From Lactifluus volemus (taxonomy: Eukaryota > Basidiomycota > Agaricomycetes > Russulales > Russulaceae): a DNA stretch of 46,469 bases. Position numbers and translations under genes: made by a program. The first letter of the stretch is position 1, and each line of letters starts with the position of its first letter. This document shows positions 10,643 to 20,822 of the stretch, in pieces. The stretch lies in contig WTXI01000286.1 in NCBI GenBank assembly GCA_022376515.1, positions 1-46,469 on the forward strand. The letters are read 5' to 3'. The notes below the pieces were generated by a model. The model was not told the origin of the DNA. It made no database searches and saw only the letters and a list, made by a program, of their open reading frames with translations.

Positions 10643-12269
10643 GTAAGAACATGGACATGAGAGGAAAAGTGACGAGCAGAAGATTTCGACGACCGAACGT
10701 ATCGATGGTATATACGGCAGGCAGTGCCATGACGAAATTTAGAGCACCAAAGCCCCAAGACGCGAGGAGAGCCTGTATCTGGGTGAAGCTGGCCTGGGTA
10801 AATATTGTTGACGAGTAGTATGCAATGACGTTAACTCCACAGAATTGCTGCCTGAGGTGGTTGTCAAAAGTGGAACGGCCGAACTTCAGCTCCCGAACTC
10901 ACATAAACATGACAACGAAGGAAGCTTGAGTCGCGCGGCGGTTGCGTGGGACCGTGAAGAGTTCAATATAGCGGTTACGCCCACGGGTAAGCTCTTTCTC
11001 CGCCTCAAGAAGGACGTGAATGTCTGGAAACGTATAGAATGTTGTACGATGAGGAGGGAGAGAACTAACAGTAGAGATCTCGGGCAGCTTGGACAGGATG
11101 ACGGCGAAGTCGCACTAGCGACTTGTACGCATCTACGTACCGACCCTTTGACATGAGCCAACGCGGAGATTCGGGGCATAAATAAACTTGGAACATGAGG
11201 AACAGTGCGGGTATACCAGCCTTATTAAGAAACGCAGTCAGTATATGAGAAAGAGAGGGTAACGATGCCGACTAGTACCGATGCAAGCATCAGGCGCCAG
11301 TTAAGCCCAGTGATATGAGGCTTATTAGGAACCTTGTAAAAGGCAAGGTCCGAGACATAACCCAACATGATACCAAAGGCAGTCCACATCTGCCACATCA
11401 TGACGAGACCACCGCGAATGGCGGGAGGGGTGCATTCTGCAGCGTAAACGGGAACCGTGGAAGACTTGGGTCCAATACCCAGCCCAAGAAAGAAGCGGGC
11501 AACGAAGAGATGGGGCCACGAGTTGGTGACGCCCTGCCAAATGCAAGTGAGGAAAGAAATGACAGCGCATATGAAGATAGTGCCACGACGACCAAACCAA
11601 CGATTGAGAGGTTCGGTGAGCCAGCAACTAAGTATAGCACAGCAGAGCTGCAAGGGAGATCAGAAAAGACGCAAAATGAGTCGGTTGTTCCGCCTACATA
11701 TGGTGCCGAGTTGACAAGGCCGAGAAGCCACTGGTTTTTTCCCGTGTTGCCCTGGTTTGGATCAATGTGAAATTGTGGGGCAAAGAACAGATTGGCGCCA
11801 TTGATGACGGCTTCGTCCATCTGGTCATGATTGGATAAGGTTAGCCAAGAGTTCCCACGGTTGCATGAGGCCGCCCAAAACTCACTCCTTGGACCGCGGC
11901 TGCAACGGAGCACAAAATTACAAGATAATACAACGTAGCGGGTTGGTCCCAACGATGGGTGAGCTCCCTTCTGAAGATATCCTTTTCTTCTTCGGTAAAA
12001 TGGGAGATACCCTCAAAAGCGAGAGGATCTTGTGCGGCAAGCGCTCCTTGTCTGAAGAGATCTTCCACGTCTCCGAGGCCGTGTGTCCTGGCAAACTCTG
12101 CGCCATTGTCCATGAGTTGCTCGTGAGACAAGCCTGCGAGGGGGTTAGAAAGCTTCGCATTGATGCCTTCGATAGCGCTGTCGACGTGAACGTGGGGTGT
12201 TGGTAGAGGTTTTTCATCGTGGAGAGATCCCACGGGACTTTTCTTTTCGTCAGAATCCCGGGCAGACAT
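10643..12269 (-). pseudogene. MFS sugar transporter, 5' part (exons 1-6), severed by a copia element
   Basis: Exons in coding order: 12269-11886, 11820-11698, 11647-11279, 11220-11070, 11023-10903, 10851-10643. Introns are 65, 50, 58, 46 and 51 nt with GT/AG ends and all frames join. A long cytosolic N-terminus (about 115 residues with PLAGLSHEQL and ARTHGLGDVEDL) precedes the first membrane helix (LYYLVILCSVAAAVQG). Sugar-porter motifs follow: NRWFGRRGT (R-x-G-R-R), [47 protein letters not shown] and TIDTFGRR. The family moves hexoses or related substrates across the plasma membrane by proton symport; the substrate cannot be read from sequence. The frame breaks at the copia insertion, in a membrane helix beginning LMSMFLL; the rest lies at 5083-4405. 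Apart from the insertion the gene seems intact, so the loss is recent. Confidence 0.88.
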
Positions 12270-12346
12270 CAGTGTCAGTGTTGGGAGAAGAGAGAGAGAG
12301 AAAAAAAGAGGGCGAACACCAAGAAGGTGGAGCTTCTTTCTGCATA

Positions 12347-12355
12347 CCTTTTATA
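12347..12355 (-). promoter_or_regulatory. TATA box of the sugar transporter
   Basis: TATAAAAGG on the minus strand, about 78 bp upstream of the ATG at 12269, followed by a short purine/pyrimidine-biased leader. The promoter is still attached to the 5' half of the broken gene. Confidence 0.55.
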
Positions 12356-12939
12356 CGTTTTGGTTATGACTAGCCAAAGCGTTTACAGCAGAACACCATG
12401 CTTCGCCGGTCCATCGGCAACGGTTGAAGTGGAGCTAACTCGCGCGTTGATATCTCATTTTGGTAATCGACTCTACCATTTCCGATCTGGGGTCCGTTCT
12501 TCCGAATTGTCCCTTGTCCTCATGTCCTTCAAGTTCAAAACACAAACCACTCTATTGGTGATCTTTCACCTGTATACTCGCGCGCCACTTCCCCTTGACC
12601 AAAAAAATTTCTGTGTGAAACCGCTTGGTGGAGCTCCTTTCGAGGTTCGAATCTCCACCTTCACCCACATGGTCTTGCCTGGGGCTCCCGCAGTGCGTCA
12701 CAGGATTATGTCACTGCCGAGCTCCGAGTTCAAGTACTGGTACTGTACTTCTGCAATATGGTTGCGCCCGCTGGCAAAAGGACGCCCGGGCCCGAGTTAT
12801 CTATGATAAAACTTCTGCCGAGTGCTTCTCCTATGCCGCCTTCTCCCTCTCTCATACTATCTGTTCCACCAATACACCAGGAAGACACACCGTGCTCACT
12901 TACCCGAAACCTCTGCTGCCAAGTTGTTATCTTACCATA
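12356..12939. other. Transporter upstream region
   Basis: No gene recognised. The plus-strand frames here do not resemble known proteins. It should contain the upstream control region of the transporter. Confidence 0.5.
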
Positions 12940-13348
12940 ACGCGTAAGGTCGACCAAGCGTCGCGCTTCCGTCGCGTCGGGAAAACTTCCCACGCTAATC
13001 AGTGGATAATGAGCAACGCCATGTGGGCACTATCAGCGAAGGGGATTAATTAATTAAGCCTTGGATCATTCAACGCTCTTCCTGGAGGTTTTCCTGATGT
13101 TGATTGGTCTATGTTAACCTAGGGTGTCCCTTCCACGGACCCAAGTTTCCTTGGTTCTCGAGCTTCGGCAACTTGCGGACGCGATAGGCGGACAAACCGC
13201 GTATCATCTGTCACTCGTCCTTTCTGTCAATGCAAAAGTCACCCGTGGAATGTAGATCCTACTCTCCCTTCCCTTCGAGTTCGCTACACTACTGTTTCTC
13301 TGATCCACATCTTTTTTGTCTACCAAGTGCGTCATATACGAGATGCCA
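12940..13348 (+). repeat. Diverged duplicated spacer, copy A (pairs with 23587-23980)
   Basis: Starts near CGCGTAAGGTCGACCAAGCG and runs to ACGAGATGCC. Long blocks match copy B at 23587-23980 (for example CTCTTCCTGGAGGTTTTCC, CAATGCAAAAGTCACCCGTG, CTTCGAGTTCGCTACACTAC) with scattered substitutions and small indels. It has no stable coding frame. It is the upstream boundary of a segmental duplication that also contains the zinc-finger genes. Confidence 0.85.
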
Positions 13349-14788
13349 CCTGGCTACCTCACAACTTACGGAATAGCTAACCATCAACTGAATGCCGGCA
13401 GCTAACAATGTCTAACTTACTAGCTTACTGGGGCCACACACGCACGCCACCACATTCACTCTGGGTGTGTTTTTACGCAGATCTCATGTACACGACGACT
13501 ACCGACGGAGCTCTTTACAAAGGCGGAGAGCGAGCAGCGCAGGTTATGCGGACAGCTATCCCTATATAATACGGTGGGGAACGTGTAGTCTTGACAGTGA
13601 CCAGTGAAATCTCTGACTCGCCATGGCCTTCCACCCTGGTCTAGTGTGAGCGTCTGTAAGGAAAAATGTTTTTACAGTCGCTGGAAGCCACCCACATCAT
13701 GATTCATTTGATACATGGAGTTCGGCTCCACCGAGCCGGGCACAATTTCGGCACCGTTCCCGCCTGGACTGGCTTCTTTTCCTCAGCAGGGGGTGGTCAG
13801 CCCCAGCTTTAATATGGATGAAGACTCCGTGGTCTGTCCAACTCAGAATTGTTAGCGTTCGTATTAGAGCATACTGTCTCGAGCTCGTCCAATGGCCAAC
13901 TAGGTCCTGGGTATGATATTTGACAGGATGTATGGCGGAACAGTATGTACTCGGAGCTACTGGGGGTAGGCAGCCAATAACACCGTCTGGCCTCTGGTTC
14001 CCACTCAGGCTGGCACGGGCCCCGCCCTTGGCCCCGCCTGAACACACACGCTGACTTGTATAAATAGACGACCACGTTTGCCTCTCATATACTTCTAGCT
14101 CTGGCACGGACACCCTCCTCATATATTGCAAGATAGCCTCTCCATATCACACCTCGGTCTCATAGTTTCCTCAAAAATCATTGTCAAAATCAAGGTCAAA
14201 ATTTGAGGTTAGTTACAAGTCGTTCTCACTCTCAGTCTTGCTAAGTACAGATCTAGCCTTGTCTCTACTCCTACAGGAGGTGATAATAAGGCAGAAACAA
14301 CCATTGGGTATGTTCTATAAGAATGGCTAATTTTCGACATCAGACGAGCCTTGTTGCAAGCACTTGGTCGGACTTTCTCACGTGACAATTTGAGGCTGAC
14401 TAATCAACATGCCCGAAAACACCCTGCTTCAATTCACAGCAGTACGGTGAGATTTCCGTCTTCTGCGACAACGCCACCGGCACCTGGTGCTGTGCTGGCA
14501 TTCGGCATATCTCTTTGGGATTTGGCATCCAGCGTCCAGTGATGCACACTGACCACTGGCATTGATAAATTAAATACAAATACAAAGCTCTGGCAATGCA
14601 TCGCACGTTTTAAAAAACAGAAAAGGTGCGCTTCTCGAACAGCCATCGAACGTGCGCGCACGTTCATGCGCTCACAGCTGAACTGTCGTAAGCATTGATC
14701 TAGGCCTCAACAGTGTTATAGTCCGACGAGTCGCATTGATACCAGTCACGAAGGCACCAGCCGGAGGAGATTCCCAACATGTATGTTC
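13349..14788. other. Spacer upstream of copia copy 2, with a diverged promoter-like block
   Basis: About 600 bp (13350-13990) has no counterpart in the paralogous region. From about 14000 the similarity to 24020-24320 resumes: TATAAATAG near 14058, CTTCTAGCTCTG, and a block around GGTATGTTC and AATTTTCGACA near 14308-14340 matching 24252-24285. In both copies a donor-like GTATGT is conserved, suggesting an old 5' exon/intron border. The final 90 bp lead to the target site TGTTC (14784-14788). No intact gene is seen. Confidence 0.5.
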
Positions 14789-15337
14789 TGTTGTAATATC
14801 GATTACGACGTCAGGGGGACCGCCGCCGATATCGAAAACGAGCGAGCTGACGCGAGCGACGGGGAAGACGCTCCAAGCGTCTAGAAACACGGTCTGGACG
14901 TGTTTCACCCCGATTTTGTTTCTATGCTCTTGTATTGTTTGATTTATCTCATTGTGGCTTTGTTTCTTTAAGTTTTATTTAATTCTCGCAGTCTCGAAGC
15001 ATCGAGAACGATGCCAAAAGAATAGTCGCGTTTATCGTGATCTATTCGGGTTTCCTTTTTCGAATTGTAGCAAGCGCGACTTCGCGCGATGACCCTCGCG
15101 GTCATATGTCTCAGTCTTGTTTTATTTTCGATCGTTTATTCGTTTGCTTACTGTTCCTAAGATTCTAAGATTCTCTTCTTGTTCTCCACTTTTAAATAGT
15201 CTTAAAAACAAATTATCAGAATGTATTAAATACGGGCAAAATGCCCCTCAAAATGTAACGAAGTTTGTCCTCCCCGTTCCGTTCCCTCTCGTCCCGCGTC
15301 CTCGAAAACCCTTCGATTTGACCCATACCTGTTGTCA
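14789..15337 (+). repeat. Copia copy 2, 5' LTR
   Basis: 549 bp, TGTTG…GTCA, identical by eye to the other three copia LTRs in the window, with the same hairpins and TTTAAATA element. Confidence 0.95.
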
Positions 15338-15360
15338 GGTTATGGGCCCTGACGCTGCTC
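15338..15360 (+). other. Copia copy 2, tRNA-iMet primer-binding site
   Basis: Same sequence and position as in copy 1, directly after the LTR; complementary to the initiator tRNA-Met anticodon arm. Confidence 0.7.
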
Positions 15361-15413
15361 ATCTCTAAAAACATAAATCATCCACTACTCATCTTATTAA
15401 ACTGGAGTCAACC

Positions 15414-18400
15414 ATGAGTGAGGAAAACAAACTCACCATCATCAAGTTAATCGAGGACGGGTCGAACTGGGTAACGTATCGCGATCGCATGATATGGGCG
15501 GTCGATTCTCGAAGATGGCGAGACCATCTTACTCACGACGCCATGACCACGCCATATATAACGGCAGGCGTTGTCGGTGGTCTCGATCCAATCACGCGTT
15601 GGGAGAACGATGAAGCCGGTATCAAACAATTGATCGCTTCATCGGTGCCTGACACTGTATTCAATCACATCAAAGGCCACGTACACGCAAAGGATGTTTG
15701 GGACGAGCTGAGAAAATTATTCGAAGCACGTACCAAAGCATTGCTTACGGAGCTAAGCCGAAAGCTTCACAGCGTGCGCTGTGATGAGGATGACGATGTA
15801 CGTGTGCATTTTAATAAAATGGCTAACTTGCGCCAGCAGCTTGCGTCGATGGGGAAGACGATCACAGACGAAGAATATGCTTCGATCTTGATGGGATCGC
15901 TCCCCGATTCGTACGACGGCATCATGGGATCGATATCTGCCGCGTCAGATATTAGCGAAAAAGACGTTTCGGCCGCGACAGTAATTCGGCAAGCCCAAGA
16001 CGAATACAATAGGCGTATCATCAAGAAGGGGAACATCCCCATGGATGAATCTTTCGCAGTCGCAATCCAGAGGCAAAACCAAAAGCGCAAAAAACGCGAC
16101 ATCGAATGTTTCAATTGCAAAAAACGCGGTCATGTAAAAGCTGACTGCTGGGCTAAAGGTGGCGGCAAAGAAGGCCAAGGACCCAAAAATCGCGAAGCCA
16201 AAGTCGGGGCAGCATCAGCAGAGGCCCAGCACGAAGAAATCGAGGCCTGGATGGCCATACAAGAAGTCGAATCGCTCGACGATCTAAGCGATGGAACGGA
16301 GGGGGAGTGGACTGTAATTGATGAAGATGAGGACACGGTATCAGCTATGATATCTGATCCACGTACCTCAAGCGAAGTCGAGCTCTACGACTCGGGAGCG
16401 TCTCGACATATGTCCCCCCACAGAGACAAGTTCATTTCTTATCGTCCCATCGAACCGCGCGCTATAAAAACAGCTGATAAGCGACTGTGTTATGCCATAG
16501 GAGCTGGGGACTTACAAATCGATGTGCCAAACGGAGCAGCGACCTCGAATGTGCTGCTAAAAGACGCCCTCCATGCACCAGACATTGGGGTCACCATAGT
16601 GTCTGTTAGCCGAATTGCCCAAGCTGGTAAAACGGTATCATTCACTGGTGATTATTGTGAGATAAAAAATAAGAAAGGAGATGTCATTGGATGCATACCG
16701 AAAAACTCCAATGGGCTATACAGAGTGCAACACGACGAGTCGAACGCTGCGGAGGTAGTCGAAAAAGTGAGTCTTCCCACGCTCCATCGACGGCTTGGTC
16801 ATACTTCAGTCGACGCAATCCGTTCGCTCATCCGTCACCATGCCATCGAGGGCGTGGAATTAATCGAAGACACCTCACCATTTCATTGCGATTCGTGTGA
16901 ACATGCCAAGAATACTCGCAAACCGATTAAGAGCGAACGGACTGGCGGCCAAACAAGCGCGTTCGGTGAGGAAATTCATTCCGATCTCTGGGGTCCCTCA
17001 AGAACTACCACCCTCGGAGGATGCCTATACTATGTAACGTTTACAGACGATTTTACTCGATACACCAAGGTCGAGATACTCAAGAAGAAGAGCGACGTTC
17101 TCGCGGCTTACAAGGCGTACGCGGCCTGGGCGCAAACACAACACGGTGCCAAAATCAAGCGATTACGATCCGATCGAGGAGGCGAATACACGGGAAACCA
17201 ATTTACGAAGTTCCTGCAAGAGCAAGGAACTGAACGAAGGCTTACAACTCATGACACTCCTCAACACAATGGAGTTGCAGAAGCCCTAAATAGGAGACTC
17301 ATGGAAAGGGTACGTGCTATGCTTCATCAGTCAGGTCTCCCAGAATATCTCTGGGGAGAGACACTGCAACATGCTGTCTGGCTGAAAAACAGAAGCTCAA
17401 CCCGCGTGCTGGGCGATGTCACCCCATTGGAGCGCCTGACAGGCATTAAACCGAACATATCGGGCGTGCCCGAATGGGGGCAGCCCGTATGGGTCCACAT
17501 CTTCAAGGGGTCGAAATTGGAAGCACGCGGGGTAAAAGCACGGTGGGTGGGATACGACAAAGAGTCTCCTCACGCACATAGGATTTATTGGCCCGAGAGA
17601 AGCAAAACGTCCGTCGAACGCGACGTAAAATTCATTACCCACGCTATCACCGTGTACGCGCCTTCGCAGACCCAGCCTGGACAAGCCGCGGGCGTCGTTC
17701 CTCAGCAACAAGCCGTACCAGCAGCACCAGCCCCTCCTCCTCCGGGACCTCCGGGACCTCTGCCAGCTGATCAAATTCCATTGCCGCCATCGCCCAAGAC
17801 ACCTGAAGATCAAGCCGAAGAATCAGGAGACCAACCACCGCCATTTACTCCTCCTTCAGCGTTAACGCCACTTCCATCCGCTGCCTTATCGATGCCATCG
17901 ATTACGCCTCCAGCCGCGCCTCGAAAAGGCAAGGGGAAGATATCTGCGTTATCGGCACCACCTCAACCCACGCGTAAATCGACACGCGAACCGAAACCCT
18001 CAGAATATATCAAGCGGCTAATGGCTGGAGAAGGCACCACTGGGGGCAGCAGTAACATCTCATCTATGATTAAATGGATGCATCCTAACATACAAGAGGC
18101 ATATGAGAAATATGTCTCATCCCCAGATCAATCTTTCGATGATGACCCCAGTGCTTCTGCCGTCGAGTTCGCATACGGCGCCGAACTCGAATCCGCTGCC
18201 GCCGCTGCCGTTTTCGAAACCGAAGGCGACCCTAAGACGCTACGTGAAGCGCAAGCGCGACCCGATTGGCCTCTTTGGAAAGAGGCAATGGATCGCGAAA
18301 TCGCGACCCTCGAACACGCAGGAACATGGGAAACGGTCCCGCGACCTCAAAATAAGAACATCGTCAGCTCAAAATGGGTCTATCGTATCAAAAAGAAGGC

Positions 18401-19889
18401 CGATGGTTCTATTGAGAAGTACAAGGCACGCCTCGTCGCGAGGGGATTTACTCAAGTTTATGGTGTCGATTACTACGACACCTACTCCCCCGTCGCGAAA
18501 CTTGGAAGCATTCGCACGATTTTAGCGTTCGCGGCACGCTATGATTGGGATATCGAGACGTTCGACTTCATCGGAGCTTATTTGAATGGAGAACTGGAAG
18601 CCGATGAAGACATTTATATGCAATCGCCGCCTGGTTATGAGGATCAAGCAGGCCAAGTCAAGCATCTCAAGAAATCCCTCTACGGTCTTAAACAGGCCGG
18701 ACGTCGATGGTATGATACCCTAGCGTCCGCCCTCACTGATATCGGCTTTCGCGTTAGCAAAGCCGATCCCGGCGTATTTTATTTACGCACGCAGTATGAT
18801 ACTCTCATACTTGCTGTGCACGTGGACGACTGTGTGTTGACAGGCAGCTCGTCGAAGCTCATCGCCGATTACAAGATCAAGATTAACGCGCAATATTCGT
18901 TAACCGATTTGGGGCCTATTCATTGGCTTCTCGGTATCAAGATCGTTCGGGATCGTTTCGCACACACGATATCGCTTTCTCAGGAGGCATATCTCGACAC
19001 TATCATCGCGCGATTCAATTTAGGCGATGCGAAAGCACAACGAACGCCGATGATCCCGAACGCGATTTATTCGAAAGAAGATGGCCTCACCGACACGACG
19101 GCGATGAGCAACGTGCCCTATCGAGAGGCAATCGGCAGTCTTATGTATGCTGCCGTAGCCACTCGACCTGACATTGCCTTTGCAGTGTCGATACTGTCAC
19201 AATTTTTGGAACACCCTAGCCAACTTCATTGGCAAGCCGTAAAGCGAATTTTTCGCTATTTGATCGGCTCAAAAAATTCGCAGTTGACTTATGGTAGAGA
19301 ACTGCAGAATCTAACCGGGTTTACAGACGCAGACGGAGCTACGCAGCCTCATCGACACGCGATTTCGGGCTACGCTTTTCTGATTGATGGCGGCGTCGTT
19401 TCCTGGCGATCTCGAAAACAAGAACTGGTCACCTTATCAACTGCCGAGGCCGAATATGTCGCCGCAACGCACGCAGCAAAAGAAGCAATCTGGCTGCGTC
19501 GTCTTATCGGTGAACTCATTCCCAGCGCGCTTACACCCACCACTTTGTATTGCGACAATCAAGCTGCGATCAAGCTGATCGTTGACGATAACTACCACGC
19601 GCGCACAAAACACATCGACATTCGATACCACTTCATTCGTGAAGTAGTGTCTTTGGGAAGTATTAATGTTATATACTGTCCCACTGAAGATATGACAGCA
19701 GATATCTTCACAAAAGCTCTACCTTATTGGAAGGTCAAAAATCACTGCCTCGGACTCGGTCTCCATCGCGCTTCTATCGCGCTTGAGGGGGACTGTTGTA
19801 ATATCGATTACGACGTCAGGGGGACCGCCGCCGATATCGAAAACGAGCGAGCTGACGCGAGCGACGGGGAAGACGCTCCAAGCGTCTAG
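15414..19889 (+). CDS. Copia Gag-Pol polyprotein, copy 2
   Basis: A 1,491-residue frame whose translation matches copy 1 residue for residue; domains and catalytic motifs lie at the same residue positions (CCHC about 231, protease DSGA about 326, integrase DDE about 523/586/622, RT VHVDDC about 1137, RNase H about 1305). The single nucleotide change at 19385 is silent. It is fully open and probably functional. Confidence 0.97.
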   Translation: MSEENKLTIIKLIEDGSNWVTYRDRMIWAVDSRRWRDHLTHDAMTTPYITAGVVGGLDPITRWENDEAGIKQLIASSVPDTVFNHIKGHVHAKDVWDELRKLFEARTKALLTELSRKLHSVRCDEDDDVRVHFNKMANLRQQLASMGKTITDEEYASILMGSLPDSYDGIMGSISAASDISEKDVSAATVIRQAQDEYNRRIIKKGNIPMDESFAVAIQRQNQKRKKRDIECFNCKKRGHVKADCWAKGGGKEGQGPKNREAKVGAASAEAQHEEIEAWMAIQEVESLDDLSDGTEGEWTVIDEDEDTVSAMISDPRTSSEVELYDSGASRHMSPHRDKFISYRPIEPRAIKTADKRLCYAIGAGDLQIDVPNGAATSNVLLKDALHAPDIGVTIVSVSRIAQAGKTVSFTGDYCEIKNKKGDVIGCIPKNSNGLYRVQHDESNAAEVVEKVSLPTLHRRLGHTSVDAIRSLIRHHAIEGVELIEDTSPFHCDSCEHAKNTRKPIKSERTGGQTSAFGEEIHSDLWGPSRTTTLGGCLYYVTFTDDFTRYTKVEILKKKSDVLAAYKAYAAWAQTQHGAKIKRLRSDRGGEYTGNQFTKFLQEQGTERRLTTHDTPQHNGVAEALNRRLMERVRAMLHQSGLPEYLWGETLQHAVWLKNRSSTRVLGDVTPLERLTGIKPNISGVPEWGQPVWVHIFKGSKLEARGVKARWVGYDKESPHAHRIYWPERSKTSVERDVKFITHAITVYAPSQTQPGQAAGVVPQQQAVPAAPAPPPPGPPGPLPADQIPLPPSPKTPEDQAEESGDQPPPFTPPSALTPLPSAALSMPSITPPAAPRKGKGKISALSAPPQPTRKSTREPKPSEYIKRLMAGEGTTGGSSNISSMIKWMHPNIQEAYEKYVSSPDQSFDDDPSASAVEFAYGAELESAAAAAVFETEGDPKTLREAQARPDWPLWKEAMDREIATLEHAGTWETVPRPQNKNIVSSKWVYRIKKKADGSIEKYKARLVARGFTQVYGVDYYDTYSPVAKLGSIRTILAFAARYDWDIETFDFIGAYLNGELEADEDIYMQSPPGYEDQAGQVKHLKKSLYGLKQAGRRWYDTLASALTDIGFRVSKADPGVFYLRTQYDTLILAVHVDDCVLTGSSSKLIADYKIKINAQYSLTDLGPIHWLLGIKIVRDRFAHTISLSQEAYLDTIIARFNLGDAKAQRTPMIPNAIYSKEDGLTDTTAMSNVPYREAIGSLMYAAVATRPDIAFAVSILSQFLEHPSQLHWQAVKRIFRYLIGSKNSQLTYGRELQNLTGFTDADGATQPHRHAISGYAFLIDGGVVSWRSRKQELVTLSTAEAEYVAATHAAKEAIWLRRLIGELIPSALTPTTLYCDNQAAIKLIVDDNYHARTKHIDIRYHFIREVVSLGSINVIYCPTEDMTADIFTKALPYWKVKNHCLGLGLHRASIALEGDCCNIDYDVRGTAADIENERADASDGEDAPSV

Positions 19890-20342
19890 AAACACGGTCT
19901 GGACGTGTTTCACCCCGATTTTGTTTCTATGCTCTTGTATTGTTTGATTTATCTCATTGTGGCTTTGTTTCTTTAAGTTTTATTTAATTCTCGCAGTCTC
20001 GAAGCATCGAGAACGATGCCAAAAGAATAGTCGCGTTTATCGTGATCTATTCGGGTTTCCTTTTTCGAATTGTAGCAAGCGCGACTTCGCGCGATGACCC
20101 TCGCGGTCATATGTCTCAGTCTTGTTTTATTTTCGATCGTTTATTCGTTTGCTTACTGTTCCTAAGATTCTAAGATTCTCTTCTTGTTCTCCACTTTTAA
20201 ATAGTCTTAAAAACAAATTATCAGAATGTATTAAATACGGGCAAAATGCCCCTCAAAATGTAACGAAGTTTGTCCTCCCCGTTCCGTTCCCTCTCGTCCC
20301 GCGTCCTCGAAAACCCTTCGATTTGACCCATACCTGTTGTCA
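19794..20342 (+). repeat. Copia copy 2, 3' LTR
   Basis: 549 bp, identical to the other copia LTRs by eye. Its first 96 nt encode the last 31 residues and stop codon of Pol. TGTTC (20343-20347) follows as the target-site repeat. Confidence 0.95.
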
Positions 20343-20347
20343 TGTTC

Positions 20348-20822
20348 TTTCTCATGTTATTTGTAGACACGAGACCTCTGACCGTGACGTTATTCGAAAC
20401 TCGTGCCTGGTTATCTTGTGCTGCTTGCTGACGGGCATCGCGTGACTTCCCTGTGCGGCTCGGCGCTGGCACCGGTGGCGTCGAACATTTGGCAAGGCCG
20501 ATATGACTTCGCTGGCTCCAAACGTCTACTATCCATTTACAATGTCAAAAATGACTCATGGCCGTCATCCCTCAATAACGGATTTGCATCTCCTGGGCGC
20601 CAGATGGCACCACTCGACCGAATTCTCTCATTTCTTATCTTTCATACTCGCGACTATGTCAGTTATGGAATGGAAACTTTGATACAGTGCCAGCCAGGAC
20701 CTATCATGTATTACTCATGGGTGTCGTGGGCATCAAAGTGATACGATGCATCAATTTTAGGTCCTCAAGGAGTTGACCATGACCCTCCTCTTGCCTTGCT
20801 CGAACAGTAGCTATAGGAGAGC
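20348..20822 (+). other. Upstream region of zinc-finger gene 1
   Basis: Diverged similarity to the region upstream of zinc-finger gene 2: the block around CTGACCGTGACG and ATTCGAAAC (20375-20395) matches 25035-25060, and GCGCTGGCACCGG near 20465 matches about 25197. An open frame at 20403-20741 is not conserved as protein in the paralogous region, so I treat it as non-coding. Copia copy 2 separates this stretch from its former upstream sequence. Confidence 0.55.

Larger units (their letters stand above)
14789..20342 (+). mobile_element. Complete Ty1/copia LTR retrotransposon, copy 2
   Basis: Same length (5,554 bp), orientation and structure as copy 1, offset by exactly 9,700 bp: LTRs 14789-15337 and 19794-20342, gag-pol 15414-19889. 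Target-site duplication TGTTC is at 14784-14788 and 20343-20347, different from copy 1, so this is an independent insertion and not a duplication of the locus. The only difference from copy 1 that I found is T19385 versus C9685, a synonymous Ile codon change. It lies about 480 bp upstream of the first zinc-finger gene. Confidence 0.97.

Noticed and set aside
12642..12656. tRNA T-loop-like GAGGTTCGAATCTCC
   Set aside because: The arms around TTCGAAT do not form a 5-bp T-stem, and no matching acceptor or anticodon arm is found upstream.
20403..20741. A 112-codon frame upstream of zinc-finger gene 1
   Set aside because: The homologous upstream region of zinc-finger gene 2 does not keep the frame, so the similarity is nucleotide-level and non-coding.
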